Positions 7,856 through 18,650 of a stretch of DNA of 64,000 nucleotides are shown here, one piece after another. Every line of letters starts with the position of its first letter. Positions within the stretch are counted from its first letter, which is position 1. The notes under the pieces are model-generated. The model did no database searches and was not told the DNA's origin. It saw nothing but the letters and a program-made list of their open reading frames with translations. The position numbers and the translations under genes were made by a program. This DNA comes from Sphingobium arseniciresistens (GTDB lineage: Bacteria; Pseudomonadota; Alphaproteobacteria; Sphingomonadales; Sphingomonadaceae). The stretch spans positions 1 through 64,000 of the forward strand of contig JARFNK010000007.1 in assembly GCA_029167225.1 (NCBI GenBank), read 5' to 3'.

Positions 7856-8215
7856 CTAGGGCAGAATATATTCTTCCAGTTCAAGCGCGCGGCTCCGGGT
7901 GAGGTCCAACATACAATATGCGCCTTGAATGAAGTGAATGCTTCCCGGCTCACGATTGTAGAATTCGCAGGTGGCTTCGCGATAATTTTTCCACGCTCTC
8001 TGGGCACGCTTCAGTGCTGTACGCTGGGCTCCTTTAACGTGGTCGAGTGCCGTTGTATAAGCAGGGCCTAACCGCTTCTCCCACATATCTGCACGTTCCG
8101 AATAACAAGATGATAGCGCAATGGTGCCGTCTTTATCGTTACATCCTTCAGATGTGTCTTGTGGTAATCCAGTAATGGTAGCTTGAAGCATCATGGCAAC
8201 GCTGATGAATGACAT
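7856..8215 (-). CDS. Small LprI-like secreted protein (DUF1311)
   Basis: About 119 residues from the chosen ATG at 8215 (an upstream in-frame start at 8278 would add 21). The short hydrophobic N-terminus MSFISVAMMLQATITG looks like a signal peptide, and the body has the DUF1311 pattern: paired cysteines (EGCNDKD; SSCYSERADMWEKRLGPAYTTAL), the helix LKRAQRAWKNYREATCEF and a second cysteine near the C-terminus (GAYCMLDL). Related to the lysozyme inhibitor LprI N-terminal domain. The gene is visibly less GC-rich than all its neighbours, suggesting transfer. Confidence 0.72.
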   Translation of the reverse strand: MSFISVAMMLQATITGLPQDTSEGCNDKDGTIALSSCYSERADMWEKRLGPAYTTALDHVKGAQRTALKRAQRAWKNYREATCEFYNREPGSIHFIQGAYCMLDLTRSRALELEEYILP

Positions 8216-8347
8216 TTGGCCTTCCCGATTTCCAACCTGAACGGCTTGAAGGATGCCAGAGAAGCTAAGGGGCAACAAATGGTCGCTGCTCGCAACGACC
8301 CTCTGTGCGTCCCGTCGTCAGCACGAACGGCACGCCTCATTTATTCC

Positions 8348-9013
8348 TTACCGCCCCTCTACAACCGCAAATGCCCGCACCGGAAAGGTCCCCATGCCGC
8401 AGATCTTCGGCGGGGCGGCTGTAAAGCGGAAGCCGGTGTCGGGGAGGGCGGAGAGGCCGGTCATGTGCTCGCAGATGAGGATGTCGGCGCCCAGAAGGAT
8501 GCGGTGGACGGGGCGGGTGGTGCCGCGCGTGTCGTCGATATTGTGGCTGTCGATGCCGACCAGCGCCGCGCCGCGCGCGACCAGCAGTTCGGCCGCCGCC
8601 GCGGTCAGGAAGGGGTGCTCGGTCAGATAGGTGTCGGTGCCCCAGTGCCGGCTCCAGCCGGTTTCCACCAGCACGGCGCGGCCGGCGCATTCGATGTCGG
8701 CAAAGACATCGGCGTCGACCGCCAGGCCGCGATCGGGCCGGTGGCGGACGACTAGGCCGGGCAGGTCGGCGACCTGCGACAGGCGCAAGGCGGAGAGATC
8801 GTCCCCTTCGGCGAAGCGATGAAAGGGCGCGTCGAGATAGGTGCCGGTGTTCGACACCATGTCGATCCGGCCCATCTGGAAGGTGCTGCCGTCGCTGAAA
8901 TTCTGGGCGGACTGCTCGCGGGTCCAGTAATCGCAGATGGCCGGGCCAGGCAGCCCCTTATAGGTCGTCATGCCCGGAACGATAAGGTGGCTGAGATCAA
9001 TGAAACGGCTCAT
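8348..9013 (-). CDS. Cyclase-family metal hydrolase (KynB/arylformamidase superfamily)
   Basis: A 221-residue protein beginning RFIDLSHLIVPGMTTYKGLP, the classic start of the cyclase/arylformamidase-like hydrolases, with the second block VSNTGTYLDAPFHRFAEGD and the later block ALVGIDSHNIDD. In kynurenine formamidase the central block is HxGTHxDxPxH, supplying zinc ligands; here the first two histidines are Asn and Tyr, while the D..P.H part is kept. So it may bind a single or different metal, or act on another substrate. Candidate roles are cyclic amide or isatin-type hydrolysis. Separated from acnA by the acnA terminator. Confidence 0.75.
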   Translation of the reverse strand: MSRFIDLSHLIVPGMTTYKGLPGPAICDYWTREQSAQNFSDGSTFQMGRIDMVSNTGTYLDAPFHRFAEGDDLSALRLSQVADLPGLVVRHRPDRGLAVDADVFADIECAGRAVLVETGWSRHWGTDTYLTEHPFLTAAAAELLVARGAALVGIDSHNIDDTRGTTRPVHRILLGADILICEHMTGLSALPDTGFRFTAAPPKICGMGTFPVRAFAVVEGR

Positions 9014-9063
9014 GGCATTGCCTTTCCGTGCAGGGCGACGATCAAACGCGGATATTCGGGCAT

Positions 9064-9099
9064 GAAAAAGCCGGGGCGCCCGCAGTGGGCACCCCGGCT
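9064..9099 (-). terminator. Intrinsic terminator of acnA
   Basis: On the minus strand the stem AGCCGGGGTGCCC / GGGCGCCCCGGCT (plus-strand arms 9069-9080 and 9087-9099) is followed immediately by TTTTT. It begins 21 bases after the acnA stop, so it ends the aconitase transcript before the cyclase-family gene. Confidence 0.9.
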
Positions 9100-9120
9100 G
9101 TTTTCATGCCTCATCGTCGA

Positions 9121-11790
<2,670 letters not shown>

Positions 11791-12305
11791 AGGTCGTGCG
11801 TCTCCTCGCATGTGCCCCGGCCGCACGGGTGAGGAGACTACACCCTTCCCTGTCCTCCCCGGAATGGAAGGGGTATCAACCGGCGGTCAAGGCGGGTGAA
11901 TCCCGAATGAGCAGCGCCATAGCGGAAGAGGGGCCGGAGTCAAACGGGAAGGCGGCCTAGACCTTAGTCGCGAATCATTCTCATGCCGCAGTGCGAAAAT
12001 AGGAGTGGGAAAAAGCTCGACACCGACAAAAATAGAACATATTGAGAACATTAACCATGTGGTGCGGCGCGGCAAATGTCACTGAAATGGATGTAGATCA
12101 TCCGGCAGCGGCGGGGCGCAGGTGGCCGTCAAACATATAGGTCTTGTGGTTCAAAGGGCTAGCTGCGGGTAGCGTTACCGTCAGCGGTCGGGCGTGATGC
12201 CGGCGTTTGCGGCGTTCTTCCTCCATTATGGAGAAAGGTGCTGGCGACGGGCGGCGGGCAGTTAAGCATATTCACTGGAACAAATGCGGCACGGGGGCTT
12301 GGGAC
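11791..12305. other. Intergenic region between acnA and the broken regulator
   Basis: No gene is supported here; short open frames on both strands lack coding character. The middle part (about 11990-12060) is AT-richer than the surroundings and is the likely location of promoters for acnA or the rightward gene. It contains the Fur-like site at 11970-11986. Confidence 0.6.
11970..11986. promoter_or_regulatory. Possible Fur box
   Basis: GCGAATCATTCTCATGC contains the GAATCATTC core of a 7-1-7 Fur site (TGAGAAT-G-ATTCGCG on the minus strand). It is about 180-195 bases upstream of acnA. Iron control of an Fe-S aconitase would be sensible, but the match is judged by eye and could be chance. Confidence 0.3.
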
Positions 12306-13338
12306 ATGATCGAGGATATCGACACCATGGCATCATATCGTCCGGGACGGACATGGCAGGATCCCCTCGTGGCGGCGGGCTCTGTACCTGACCTGCGGCC
12401 CAGCCTGATGATCTTTGCCGGAGAACCCATGCGGAGCCGGCTTTCCGCCATGGCCGATGCGGTCGGGTTGCGGCTGCTCGGCGGCGCGCCGGTGGCCGAG
12501 GCGGAGGCGCGGCTGGAGCGCACGGTGGACGTCGATGTCGTGCTGCTGCACTGGTCGGCCCCGGCGGCGGCGCTGACCCCGCTTGCCGCCCGGCTGGACA
12601 TGATGGCGCATATGGCCGGCACGCAGCTGATCGTGGTCGCCGATATGGACAGCATCGATGCCGCCTTTGCCCAGATGCACAAGGGGCCGGTCCAGCTGTT
12701 GTGCGATCCCGGTGCTGTCGAGCTGGCGGGGGCGATGTCCATGGCGATCGCGGCGCGCGCCGTGCCGGCCGCCCTCTCCGATATCGGTCGCGAAAGCGAG
12801 GCGAGCAGGCTCCAGCGGCTGAGCGAGGAGGTCGGGCGGCTTGCGCGGCGGCTGGACGCGCTGACCCGCGATGGTGCGCGTAGCGCGCGGGCGGACGCCG
12901 CCGCGCCATGGCCGGGGCGGGCCGATTTCATCGGCTTTCCGCCGATCCTCATGGCGGCGAGGACAATGCGGGGGCGAACGGGAGCGCAGAGCTGTCGGCA
13001 ACGCAGATCCGCGACCTCATCCGTGCCCGCAGGCTGCGCGACCAGTTCATGCCGGCCGACCTGTTCGCCGATCCGGCTTGGGACATGATGCTGGACCTGA
13101 TGGCGGCGCGGCTGGGGGCGAGCAGGTCTCCGTGTCCAGCCTGTGCATCGCCGCCGCTGTGCCGCCGACGACGGCGCTGCGCTGGATCCGCCAGCTCACC
13201 GATCGCGGCATGCTGGAGCGACAGGCCGATCCGACCGATGGCCGGCGCGTGTTCATCGCCCTTTCCGACGGCGAGGCCGACGCCGTCGCGCGCTGGCACC
13301 GGGCCAGCCGCAGGAACCTGGCAGCGGCGGCGGGCTGA
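12306..13338 (+). pseudogene. Winged-helix (MarR-like) regulator gene with two frameshifts
   Basis: The N-terminal frame (from ATG 12306; other starts possible) encodes about 210 residues of the sphingomonad family that has a receiver-like domain (LMIFAGEPMRSRL, LIVVADMDSIDAAF) and a coiled segment RLSEEVGRLARRLDAL. Similarity then passes to the next frame (ELSATQIRDLIRARRLRDQF, DLFADPAWDMMLDLMAARL) and then to the third (VSVSSLCIAAAVPPTTALRW, DRGMLERQADPTDGRRVFIA), which is the winged helix. Restoring one C near 12940-12946 and one G in the run 13114-13118 rejoins everything in one frame. Either a real pseudogene or two sequencing errors. Confidence 0.8.
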
Positions 13339-13794
13339 ACTGACGGGGCTTCGGCCTGGAAGGCCGGCTGGTCCTGTGAGGGCTCCTGGCCGCTACTATC
13401 TGCTCTGACTGCTGACTGGTTACGCGGCGAATGCCGCCATCCTGGCTGACGTCCCCAGTCCGATCTTCCCGAAAATCTGTTCCAGACGGATAATCACCGT
13501 GAAAGGGCCGGCGAATATCATTGCCCTTGTCCAGTCGGTGTCGGCGTCCTATCATTTCCCGAGGCCATCAGTTTCCGCCGGATTGCGCGATGAGCGATGC
13601 CGCCCTGCGCAATGCGTCGCCTGGTTTGCGGGCTGTACGCCGACAAGGTGCAATCTGGCGTGCCAATGCTTGAACGGGATGCAGAGCCGCCGCAAAAGCG
13701 CAGCGTGTCAGATTATTCTGCTGGACAGCGATTGACGTTCGGAGAGTAATGCGGTTCGAAACGGCATAAGCTGCAAGCGGGGGGCGAGTTTTAG
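13339..13794. other. Intergenic region upstream of iorAB-like genes
   Basis: About 455 bases with no supported gene. A 78-codon frame at 13499-13735 has neither a ribosome-binding site nor recognisable features. The region presumably holds the promoter for the molybdenum hydroxylase genes; I see no clear operator. Confidence 0.6.
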
Positions 13795-14256
13795 ATGAAG
13801 ATCAACCTCAAGGTGAATGGCAAGGCACGCCAGGTCGAAGGCGACCCGGAAAAGCCTCTCCTGTGGGTGCTCCGCGAGGATCTGGACCTTGTCGGCACGA
13901 AATTCGGTTGCGGGGCAGGGCTTTGCGGTGCCTGCACCGTGCATGTGAACGGCGCGCCCGCGCGCGCATGCCAAACCCCGCTCGGCGAAGTGCAGGGCAT
14001 GGCGATCACCACGATCGAGGGCGTTGCGGCAACGGATGTCGGCAAGCGCGTCGCTGCCAGCTGGATCGCGCAGGATGTCCCCCAATGCGGCTATTGCCAG
14101 GCCGGACAGATCATGAGCGCTACCGCCTTGCTTGCGCAGACACCCAAGCCCTCCGATGACGATATCGATGCCGCCATGGCCGGCAATCTGTGCCGCTGCT
14201 CCACCTATGTCCGCATTCGCGCCGCGATCAAGGCTGCAGCGGAGGCCACGGCATGA
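13795..14256 (+). CDS. iorA: [2Fe-2S] small subunit of a molybdenum hydroxylase (isoquinoline 1-oxidoreductase alpha type)
   Basis: A 153-residue protein with both iron-sulfur domains of the xanthine dehydrogenase family: the plant-ferredoxin-like cluster [16 protein letters not shown] with a later C (ARACQTPLG), and the helical cluster QCGYCQAGQ ... NLCRCSTY. Length and sequence fit the small subunit of isoquinoline 1-oxidoreductase-like aldehyde oxidases. RBS GGGGGCGAG upstream. Its stop overlaps the start of the large subunit by 4 bases, so the two are co-translated. It transfers electrons from the molybdenum centre; no FAD subunit or cytochrome subunit is encoded next to it. Confidence 0.9.
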   Translation: MKINLKVNGKARQVEGDPEKPLLWVLREDLDLVGTKFGCGAGLCGACTVHVNGAPARACQTPLGEVQGMAITTIEGVAATDVGKRVAASWIAQDVPQCGYCQAGQIMSATALLAQTPKPSDDDIDAAMAGNLCRCSTYVRIRAAIKAAAEATA

Positions 14257-16451
14257 GCGCGACGACACTTTCCCGCCGGGCCTTCATCTCCGCATCGGTG
14301 CTCGCCGGCGGCGGGTTGCTGTTCGATCTCAATCTCGGCCCGGCGCAGGCCGCAGATGCGCGCCCGGGAGCGGGCGCAGTGACGATCTCGGCCTTCATCC
14401 GCATCCTGCCCGACAACCGGGTCATCATCGGCGCGAAGAATGCAGAGATCGGGCAGGGGGCCAAGACGATGCTGCCAATGCTGATCGCGGAGGAGCTGGA
14501 CGTCGACTGGGCGCAGGTGACGATCGAGCAGACCTATGCGGACCAGACGGTCTTCGGCCCGCAGACGGCAGGCGGAAGCCGCACGACCCCGCGCGAATGG
14601 CTGCCCACGCGCCGCGCCGGTGCCGGTGCCCGCGCGATGCTGGTCGCCGCCGCCGCCGGCCAATGGGGCGTTCCGGCCGAAGGGCTCGAAACCCGCAGCG
14701 GCATGGTGATCGATCCCAAGTCCGGCCGGTCCATCCCCTATGCCGGCCTGGCGCAGGCGGCGGCAAAGCTGCCCGCGCCCGACCCGGCCAAGCTGGTACT
14801 CAAGGATCCCGCGAAGTTCCGCATCATCGGCCAGTCGATCGTCGGCGTCGATACGCCCTCGATCGTGGCCGGCAAGCCGCTGTTCGGGATCGATTTCAAG
14901 CTGCCCGGCATGCTCTATGCCGTGCTCGAAACCTGCCCGGCCTTTGGCGGCACGTTCAAGTCCGCCAATCTGGACGCGGTGAAGGCGTTGCCCGGCGTGC
15001 GCCATGTCCTGACCATCAAGGGCGATGGGCAGGCGGAATCCCTCTATGACGGCGTGGCCATCCTTGCCGACAGCTGGTGGGTCGCGAACAAGGCGCGCGA
15101 GACGCTGAAGGTCGAATGGGACGACAGCGCCGTGCGCGGCTATTCGACCGAGGGCTATGAGGCGCAGGCGGCCGCGAAACGCAAGGGCAAGGCCGACGCC
15201 GACATTCTGCGCATCGGCGATGTCGATGCTGCCTTCGGCGCCGCGGCCAAGGTCGTCAGTGCCGACTATAGCTACCCCTTCCTCGCCCATGGCACGCTGG
15301 AGCCGCAGAATTGCACCGCGCTGTTCAAGGACGGCGCGATCGAGATCTGGGCGCCGACGCAGAACCCGGAGAGCGGGCGTGGGCTTGTCGCCAAGGCGCT
15401 GAACCTGCCGCCCGAGAAGATCCGCATCAATTTCTCGCGCATCGGCGGCGGCTTTGGTCGGCGGTTGATGAACGACTATATGGTGCAGGCGGCGGCGATT
15501 GCGGCGCAGCTTCCCGGCACGCCTGTCAAGCTGCTCTACAGTCGGCAGGATGATATCAGGCGCGATTTCTATCGCCCCGCCGGCTGGCATGGCTTCCGTG
15601 CGGCGCTGGATCGCAGCAACAAGCTGGTCGGCTTTCACGATCATTTCATCACCTTCGGGCGCGACGGCAAGCCCATTCGGTCGGCGGAATTGCCCGCGAC
15701 GGAATTGCCCGCCGGCCTGATCGACACCGTGCTGCTGGAACACAGCATGCTCGCCACCAACATGCCGACCGGCTGGTTGCGCGCGCCGGGCTCCAATGCG
15801 CTGGCCTTCGTTTACCAGGCGTTTCTGGATGAGGTCGCGCAGGCGGCGGGCAAGGATTTGCCCACGCTGATGCTCGAATTGCTGAGCGAGCCGCGCGAAC
15901 TCTCCCGTGGCCCCAATAGCCCGCCCTTCGTCACAACGCGCGCCTCCGGGGTCATCAGGAAGGTCTGCGACATGGCAGAATGGAAGGATCGTGGCAGCCT
16001 GCCCAAGGGCCAGGGCAAGGGCTTTGCCTTCTATTTCAGCCATATGGGCTATTTCGCCGAGGTGCTGGAAGTGGCGCTGGTCGACGGCGTGCCGAAGGTG
16101 AAGACGGTATGGGTCGCCGGCGATGTCGGCAGCCAGATCATCAATCCGATCAACGCCATGCATCAGGCGCAGGGATCGGTGATCGAGGGGCTCGGGCAGG
16201 CACTGGCCGGCCAGCGCATCACCCAGGTTGCTGGCGCGGTGGAACAGGCGAATTTCGATACCCATCCGCTGCAAAGGATCCCCGATACGCCGCAGATCAT
16301 CGTCGAGTTCCTCAAGACGGACTATCCGCCGACGGGGCTTGGCGAGCCGGCGCTGCCGCCGGTGATCCCGGCGCTGGTGAACGCGCTCCATGCGGCGACG
16401 GGCAAGCGTGTGCGGTCCCTGCCGATCGACCCGGACATGCTGTCGGCCTGA
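14253..16451 (+). CDS. iorB: Molybdopterin-binding large subunit (isoquinoline 1-oxidoreductase beta type / aldehyde oxidase)
   Basis: A 732-residue protein starting with a twin-arginine signal ([15 protein letters not shown]), so the complex acts in the periplasm. Molybdenum cofactor domain segments are visible: [50 protein letters not shown], and [13 protein letters not shown]. The family hydroxylates N-heterocycles or oxidises aldehydes. Because two amine dehydrogenases lie just downstream, oxidation of the aldehydes they release is an attractive but unproven role. Start ATG 14253 overlaps iorA (ATGA); an earlier in-frame ATG at 14190 would bury the signal peptide. Confidence 0.9.
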   Translation: MSATTLSRRAFISASVLAGGGLLFDLNLGPAQAADARPGAGAVTISAFIRILPDNRVIIGAKNAEIGQGAKTMLPMLIAEELDVDWAQVTIEQTYADQTVFGPQTAGGSRTTPREWLPTRRAGAGARAMLVAAAAGQWGVPAEGLETRSGMVIDPKSGRSIPYAGLAQAAAKLPAPDPAKLVLKDPAKFRIIGQSIVGVDTPSIVAGKPLFGIDFKLPGMLYAVLETCPAFGGTFKSANLDAVKALPGVRHVLTIKGDGQAESLYDGVAILADSWWVANKARETLKVEWDDSAVRGYSTEGYEAQAAAKRKGKADADILRIGDVDAAFGAAAKVVSADYSYPFLAHGTLEPQNCTALFKDGAIEIWAPTQNPESGRGLVAKALNLPPEKIRINFSRIGGGFGRRLMNDYMVQAAAIAAQLPGTPVKLLYSRQDDIRRDFYRPAGWHGFRAALDRSNKLVGFHDHFITFGRDGKPIRSAELPATELPAGLIDTVLLEHSMLATNMPTGWLRAPGSNALAFVYQAFLDEVAQAAGKDLPTLMLELLSEPRELSRGPNSPPFVTTRASGVIRKVCDMAEWKDRGSLPKGQGKGFAFYFSHMGYFAEVLEVALVDGVPKVKTVWVAGDVGSQIINPINAMHQAQGSVIEGLGQALAGQRITQVAGAVEQANFDTHPLQRIPDTPQIIVEFLKTDYPPTGLGEPALPPVIPALVNALHAATGKRVRSLPIDPDMLSA

Positions 16452-16782
16452 CCGCCCGGCGGGCCGGATTGCCCGGCCGGATTGACCAGGAGTGCGTGCC
16501 GGAGACGGCACAGGCACGCGCTCCCGGTGATCGCCCTATGCGTCATGTGACATGGAGGGTCGCGGTAGCTGGATCGTCATAACCGCTATTGCCCCGCGTC
16601 TCGCGGTGCCCGATCATGGGACCGGCGTCGATCCGGGCGCATGGGGACGCAGAAATGGGTTTTGCGCTGATGCGCCAGTTTGTTGCCATGTTTCGCGGTC
16701 TTGCGGCGGTATTCTATGAGGCCGGCATCACCGGCTGCTTCGGGGTGAGCGCGCGCGCCGTCGGTTTCAGGACGAGGATGGC
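16452..16782. other. Intergenic region between iorB and TPR-sulfotransferase
   Basis: About 330 bases. A 65-codon frame (16589-16786) ends in an ATGA overlap with the next gene, but its sequence has no recognisable features and I do not call it. No repeats or strong hairpins noticed. Confidence 0.55.
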
Positions 16783-18354
16783 ATGACTTTGGAAACCCGC
16801 GCGCGCATGGCGCTGGCACGCGGCGACCTGCCCGCTGCGGTGGAGGCGGCGCGGGCGATGGTGCAGGCAGAGCCGGATCGGCCGGCGGGATATTTCCTGC
16901 TCGGGATGGTGGCGGCGGAGGCTGGCCAGATCGCCAAGGCCGTGCCGATTCTGGAGGCTGCCGTCGCCCATGGGCCGGAGCCGGAGCATCTGGCGCAACT
17001 AGCCAAGCTGCTGATCCTGCTGCGCCGCGACGGAGAGGCGGGGGATGCGGCGCGCAAGGCGCTGGCGCTTGGCCCGGCCGATGCCCTGACGCAGGATACC
17101 ATCGGCTGCGTGCTGGTCCGTCTCGGCGATCATGAAGGCGCGATCGCGCCGTTCGAGGCGGCGGTTGCGGCCGAGCCCGACAATCTGGACTATCGCTATA
17201 ACCTTGCCGCCGCCTGCGGCTTTACCGCGCGGGTGGCGGATGCCCGCGCGCATTATGAGATGATCCTGCGGGCCGATCCGGGCAATGCGCGGGTGCATTA
17301 TGCGCTCTCGATCCTGTCCCGCCAGACCGCCGATGCCAATCACGTCCCCCGGCTGCGCGATGCGCTGGCGGCGGCGCGCAGGCCGGAGGACCGGCTGCGC
17401 ATTCAATATGCGCTCGCCAAGGAGCATGAGGATCTGGGTCAGTCCGCCGATGCCTTCCGCAACCTGTTGCAGGCCAACGACGCCCACAAGCGGGCCATCG
17501 GCTATGATTTCGCGCAGGATGCGGCGATCTTCGACGCCATCGAGCGCCTCTTCGGGGATGGCGTGCCCCCTGAATGGCAGCACGGCGGGGGCGTGACGGA
17601 CGGCGCGCCGATCTTCGTCGTCGGCATGCCGCGCACGGGCACGACGCTGGTCGACCGCATCCTGTCCTCGCACCGGGATGTCGGGTCGGCGGGCGAACTG
17701 CAGGCCATGCCCCTGGCGGTCAAACAGGTCGTCGGCACCCGCTCGCGGCTTGTGATCGATGCCGAGACGATCGCGGCAAGCGGGCGCGCGGACCCCGCTA
17801 CGATCGGGCAGGCCTATTTCGCCCGCGCCGATCATCACCGGCCGGCGGGCAAGGCGCGCTTCATCGACAAGCTGCCGGCGAACTTCCTCTATGTCGGCCA
17901 TATCGCCCATGCCCTGCCACAGGCCCACATCGTCTGCCTGCGCCGCAACCCGATGGACACGGTCTGGAGCAACTACAAGAATCTGTTCGCCAGCCAGTCG
18001 GCCTATTATGCCTATTCCTACGACCTGATGGACACGGCCCGTTATTATGCGCGCTTCGACCGGCTGATGGCGATGTGGGACGCGCTGCTGCCCGGCCGGG
18101 TGCTGCAGCTTTCCTATGAAGCGCTGGTGTTCGATCAGGAGGGGGAGACCCGGCGGCTGCTGGCGCATTGCGGCCTCGCATGGGATCCTGCCTGCCTGTC
18201 GTTCCATGAGAACAAGGCCGCCGTCGCGACGCCCAGCGCGGGGCAGGTGCGCCGCCCCATCAATGCCGATGCCGTGGCGCGCTGGAAGGCGCATGAAGCC
18301 GGGCTGGCGCCGGTGCGGCAATGGCTGGAAGAACAGGGAATCGTGACGGGCTGA
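16783..18354 (+). CDS. TPR-repeat sulfotransferase
   Basis: A 523-residue protein. The first half is a tetratricopeptide solenoid (repeating A..A...L...P signatures such as HGPEPEHLAQLAKLLILLRR and AVAAEPDNLDYRYNLA). The second half is a PAPS-dependent sulfotransferase: the 5'-phosphosulfate-binding loop APIFVVGMPRTGTTLVDRIL, FIDKLPANFLYVGHI, and the 3'-phosphate-binding region HIVCLRRNPMDTVWSNYKN. TPR-sulfotransferases of this kind are frequent in sphingomonads and caulobacters, usually of unknown substrate, resembling protein-tyrosine sulfotransferases. GAGG six bases upstream supports the start. Its closeness to qhpA may be incidental. Confidence 0.88.
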   Translation: MTLETRARMALARGDLPAAVEAARAMVQAEPDRPAGYFLLGMVAAEAGQIAKAVPILEAAVAHGPEPEHLAQLAKLLILLRRDGEAGDAARKALALGPADALTQDTIGCVLVRLGDHEGAIAPFEAAVAAEPDNLDYRYNLAAACGFTARVADARAHYEMILRADPGNARVHYALSILSRQTADANHVPRLRDALAAARRPEDRLRIQYALAKEHEDLGQSADAFRNLLQANDAHKRAIGYDFAQDAAIFDAIERLFGDGVPPEWQHGGGVTDGAPIFVVGMPRTGTTLVDRILSSHRDVGSAGELQAMPLAVKQVVGTRSRLVIDAETIAASGRADPATIGQAYFARADHHRPAGKARFIDKLPANFLYVGHIAHALPQAHIVCLRRNPMDTVWSNYKNLFASQSAYYAYSYDLMDTARYYARFDRLMAMWDALLPGRVLQLSYEALVFDQEGETRRLLAHCGLAWDPACLSFHENKAAVATPSAGQVRRPINADAVARWKAHEAGLAPVRQWLEEQGIVTG

Positions 18355-18650
18355 ACCCTCGGCCTGCGCGACCGCCATCCTTCCGCATGCCGAATCCCGA
18401 CGTAAATCTCGTCGTGGCCGTGCCTGTCCGGGCGGCACCGTCCTTTATGCAAAGCGCCTGAAAGCCGGGCGGTTTTTCTCCCGCTTCGGTCGAACATGGA
18501 CGGGATGATCATTTCAGCAAGAAAAATCTTGAAACCTGTCCAGTTTTATGGCGGATTTGCATGAGCCATCCGTCCTGTAGGCAAAGGCGCGCCATGCGTC
18601 GGCTTGGGCTCGGTTTCGCGCACATCATCTGCGTTGAGGGGGAAGTCAGG
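18355..18650. other. Promoter region of the qhp operon
   Basis: Almost 300 bases between the sulfotransferase gene and qhpA. The part around 18500-18560 is AT-rich and contains the inverted repeat also found upstream of the cytochrome c gene and aauB. An open frame continues through the last 90 bases but the signal peptide argues for a qhpA start at 18651. Confidence 0.6.
18529..18542 (+). promoter_or_regulatory. Shared amine-regulon operator, copy 1 (qhpA promoter)
   Basis: TTGAA-ACCT-GTCCA, preceded by AATC and followed by GTTTTATGG. It lies 109 bases upstream of the qhpA start. The matching copies are at 27474-27487 and 29604-29617, in the same orientation relative to the downstream gene. 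No sigma-70 -35 hexamer is evident here, which would fit activation. Confidence 0.55.

Noticed and set aside
11887-12075. 62-codon minus-strand frame upstream of acnA
   Set aside because: No ribosome-binding site or recognisable feature; covers the AT-richer promoter region.
13499-13735. 78-codon frame in the gap before iorA
   Set aside because: Cysteine-rich by chance, no Shine-Dalgarno sequence, codon use unlike the genome.
13700-13760. Fourth copy of the amine-regulon operator upstream of iorA
   Set aside because: CTGGACAGCGATTGACG resembles one half-site, but the second half and spacing do not match.
14205-16517. 770-codon minus-strand open frame opposite iorB
   Set aside because: Shadow of a real gene that has clear molybdopterin motifs; the antisense product has none.
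16589-16786. 65-codon frame overlapping the sulfotransferase start by ATGA
   Set aside because: The overlap looks like coupling, but there is no ribosome-binding site and no recognisable feature in the peptide.
16999-18438. 479-codon minus-strand open frame opposite the sulfotransferase
   Set aside because: Arg/Gly/His-rich shadow; the plus strand encodes a clear TPR-sulfotransferase.
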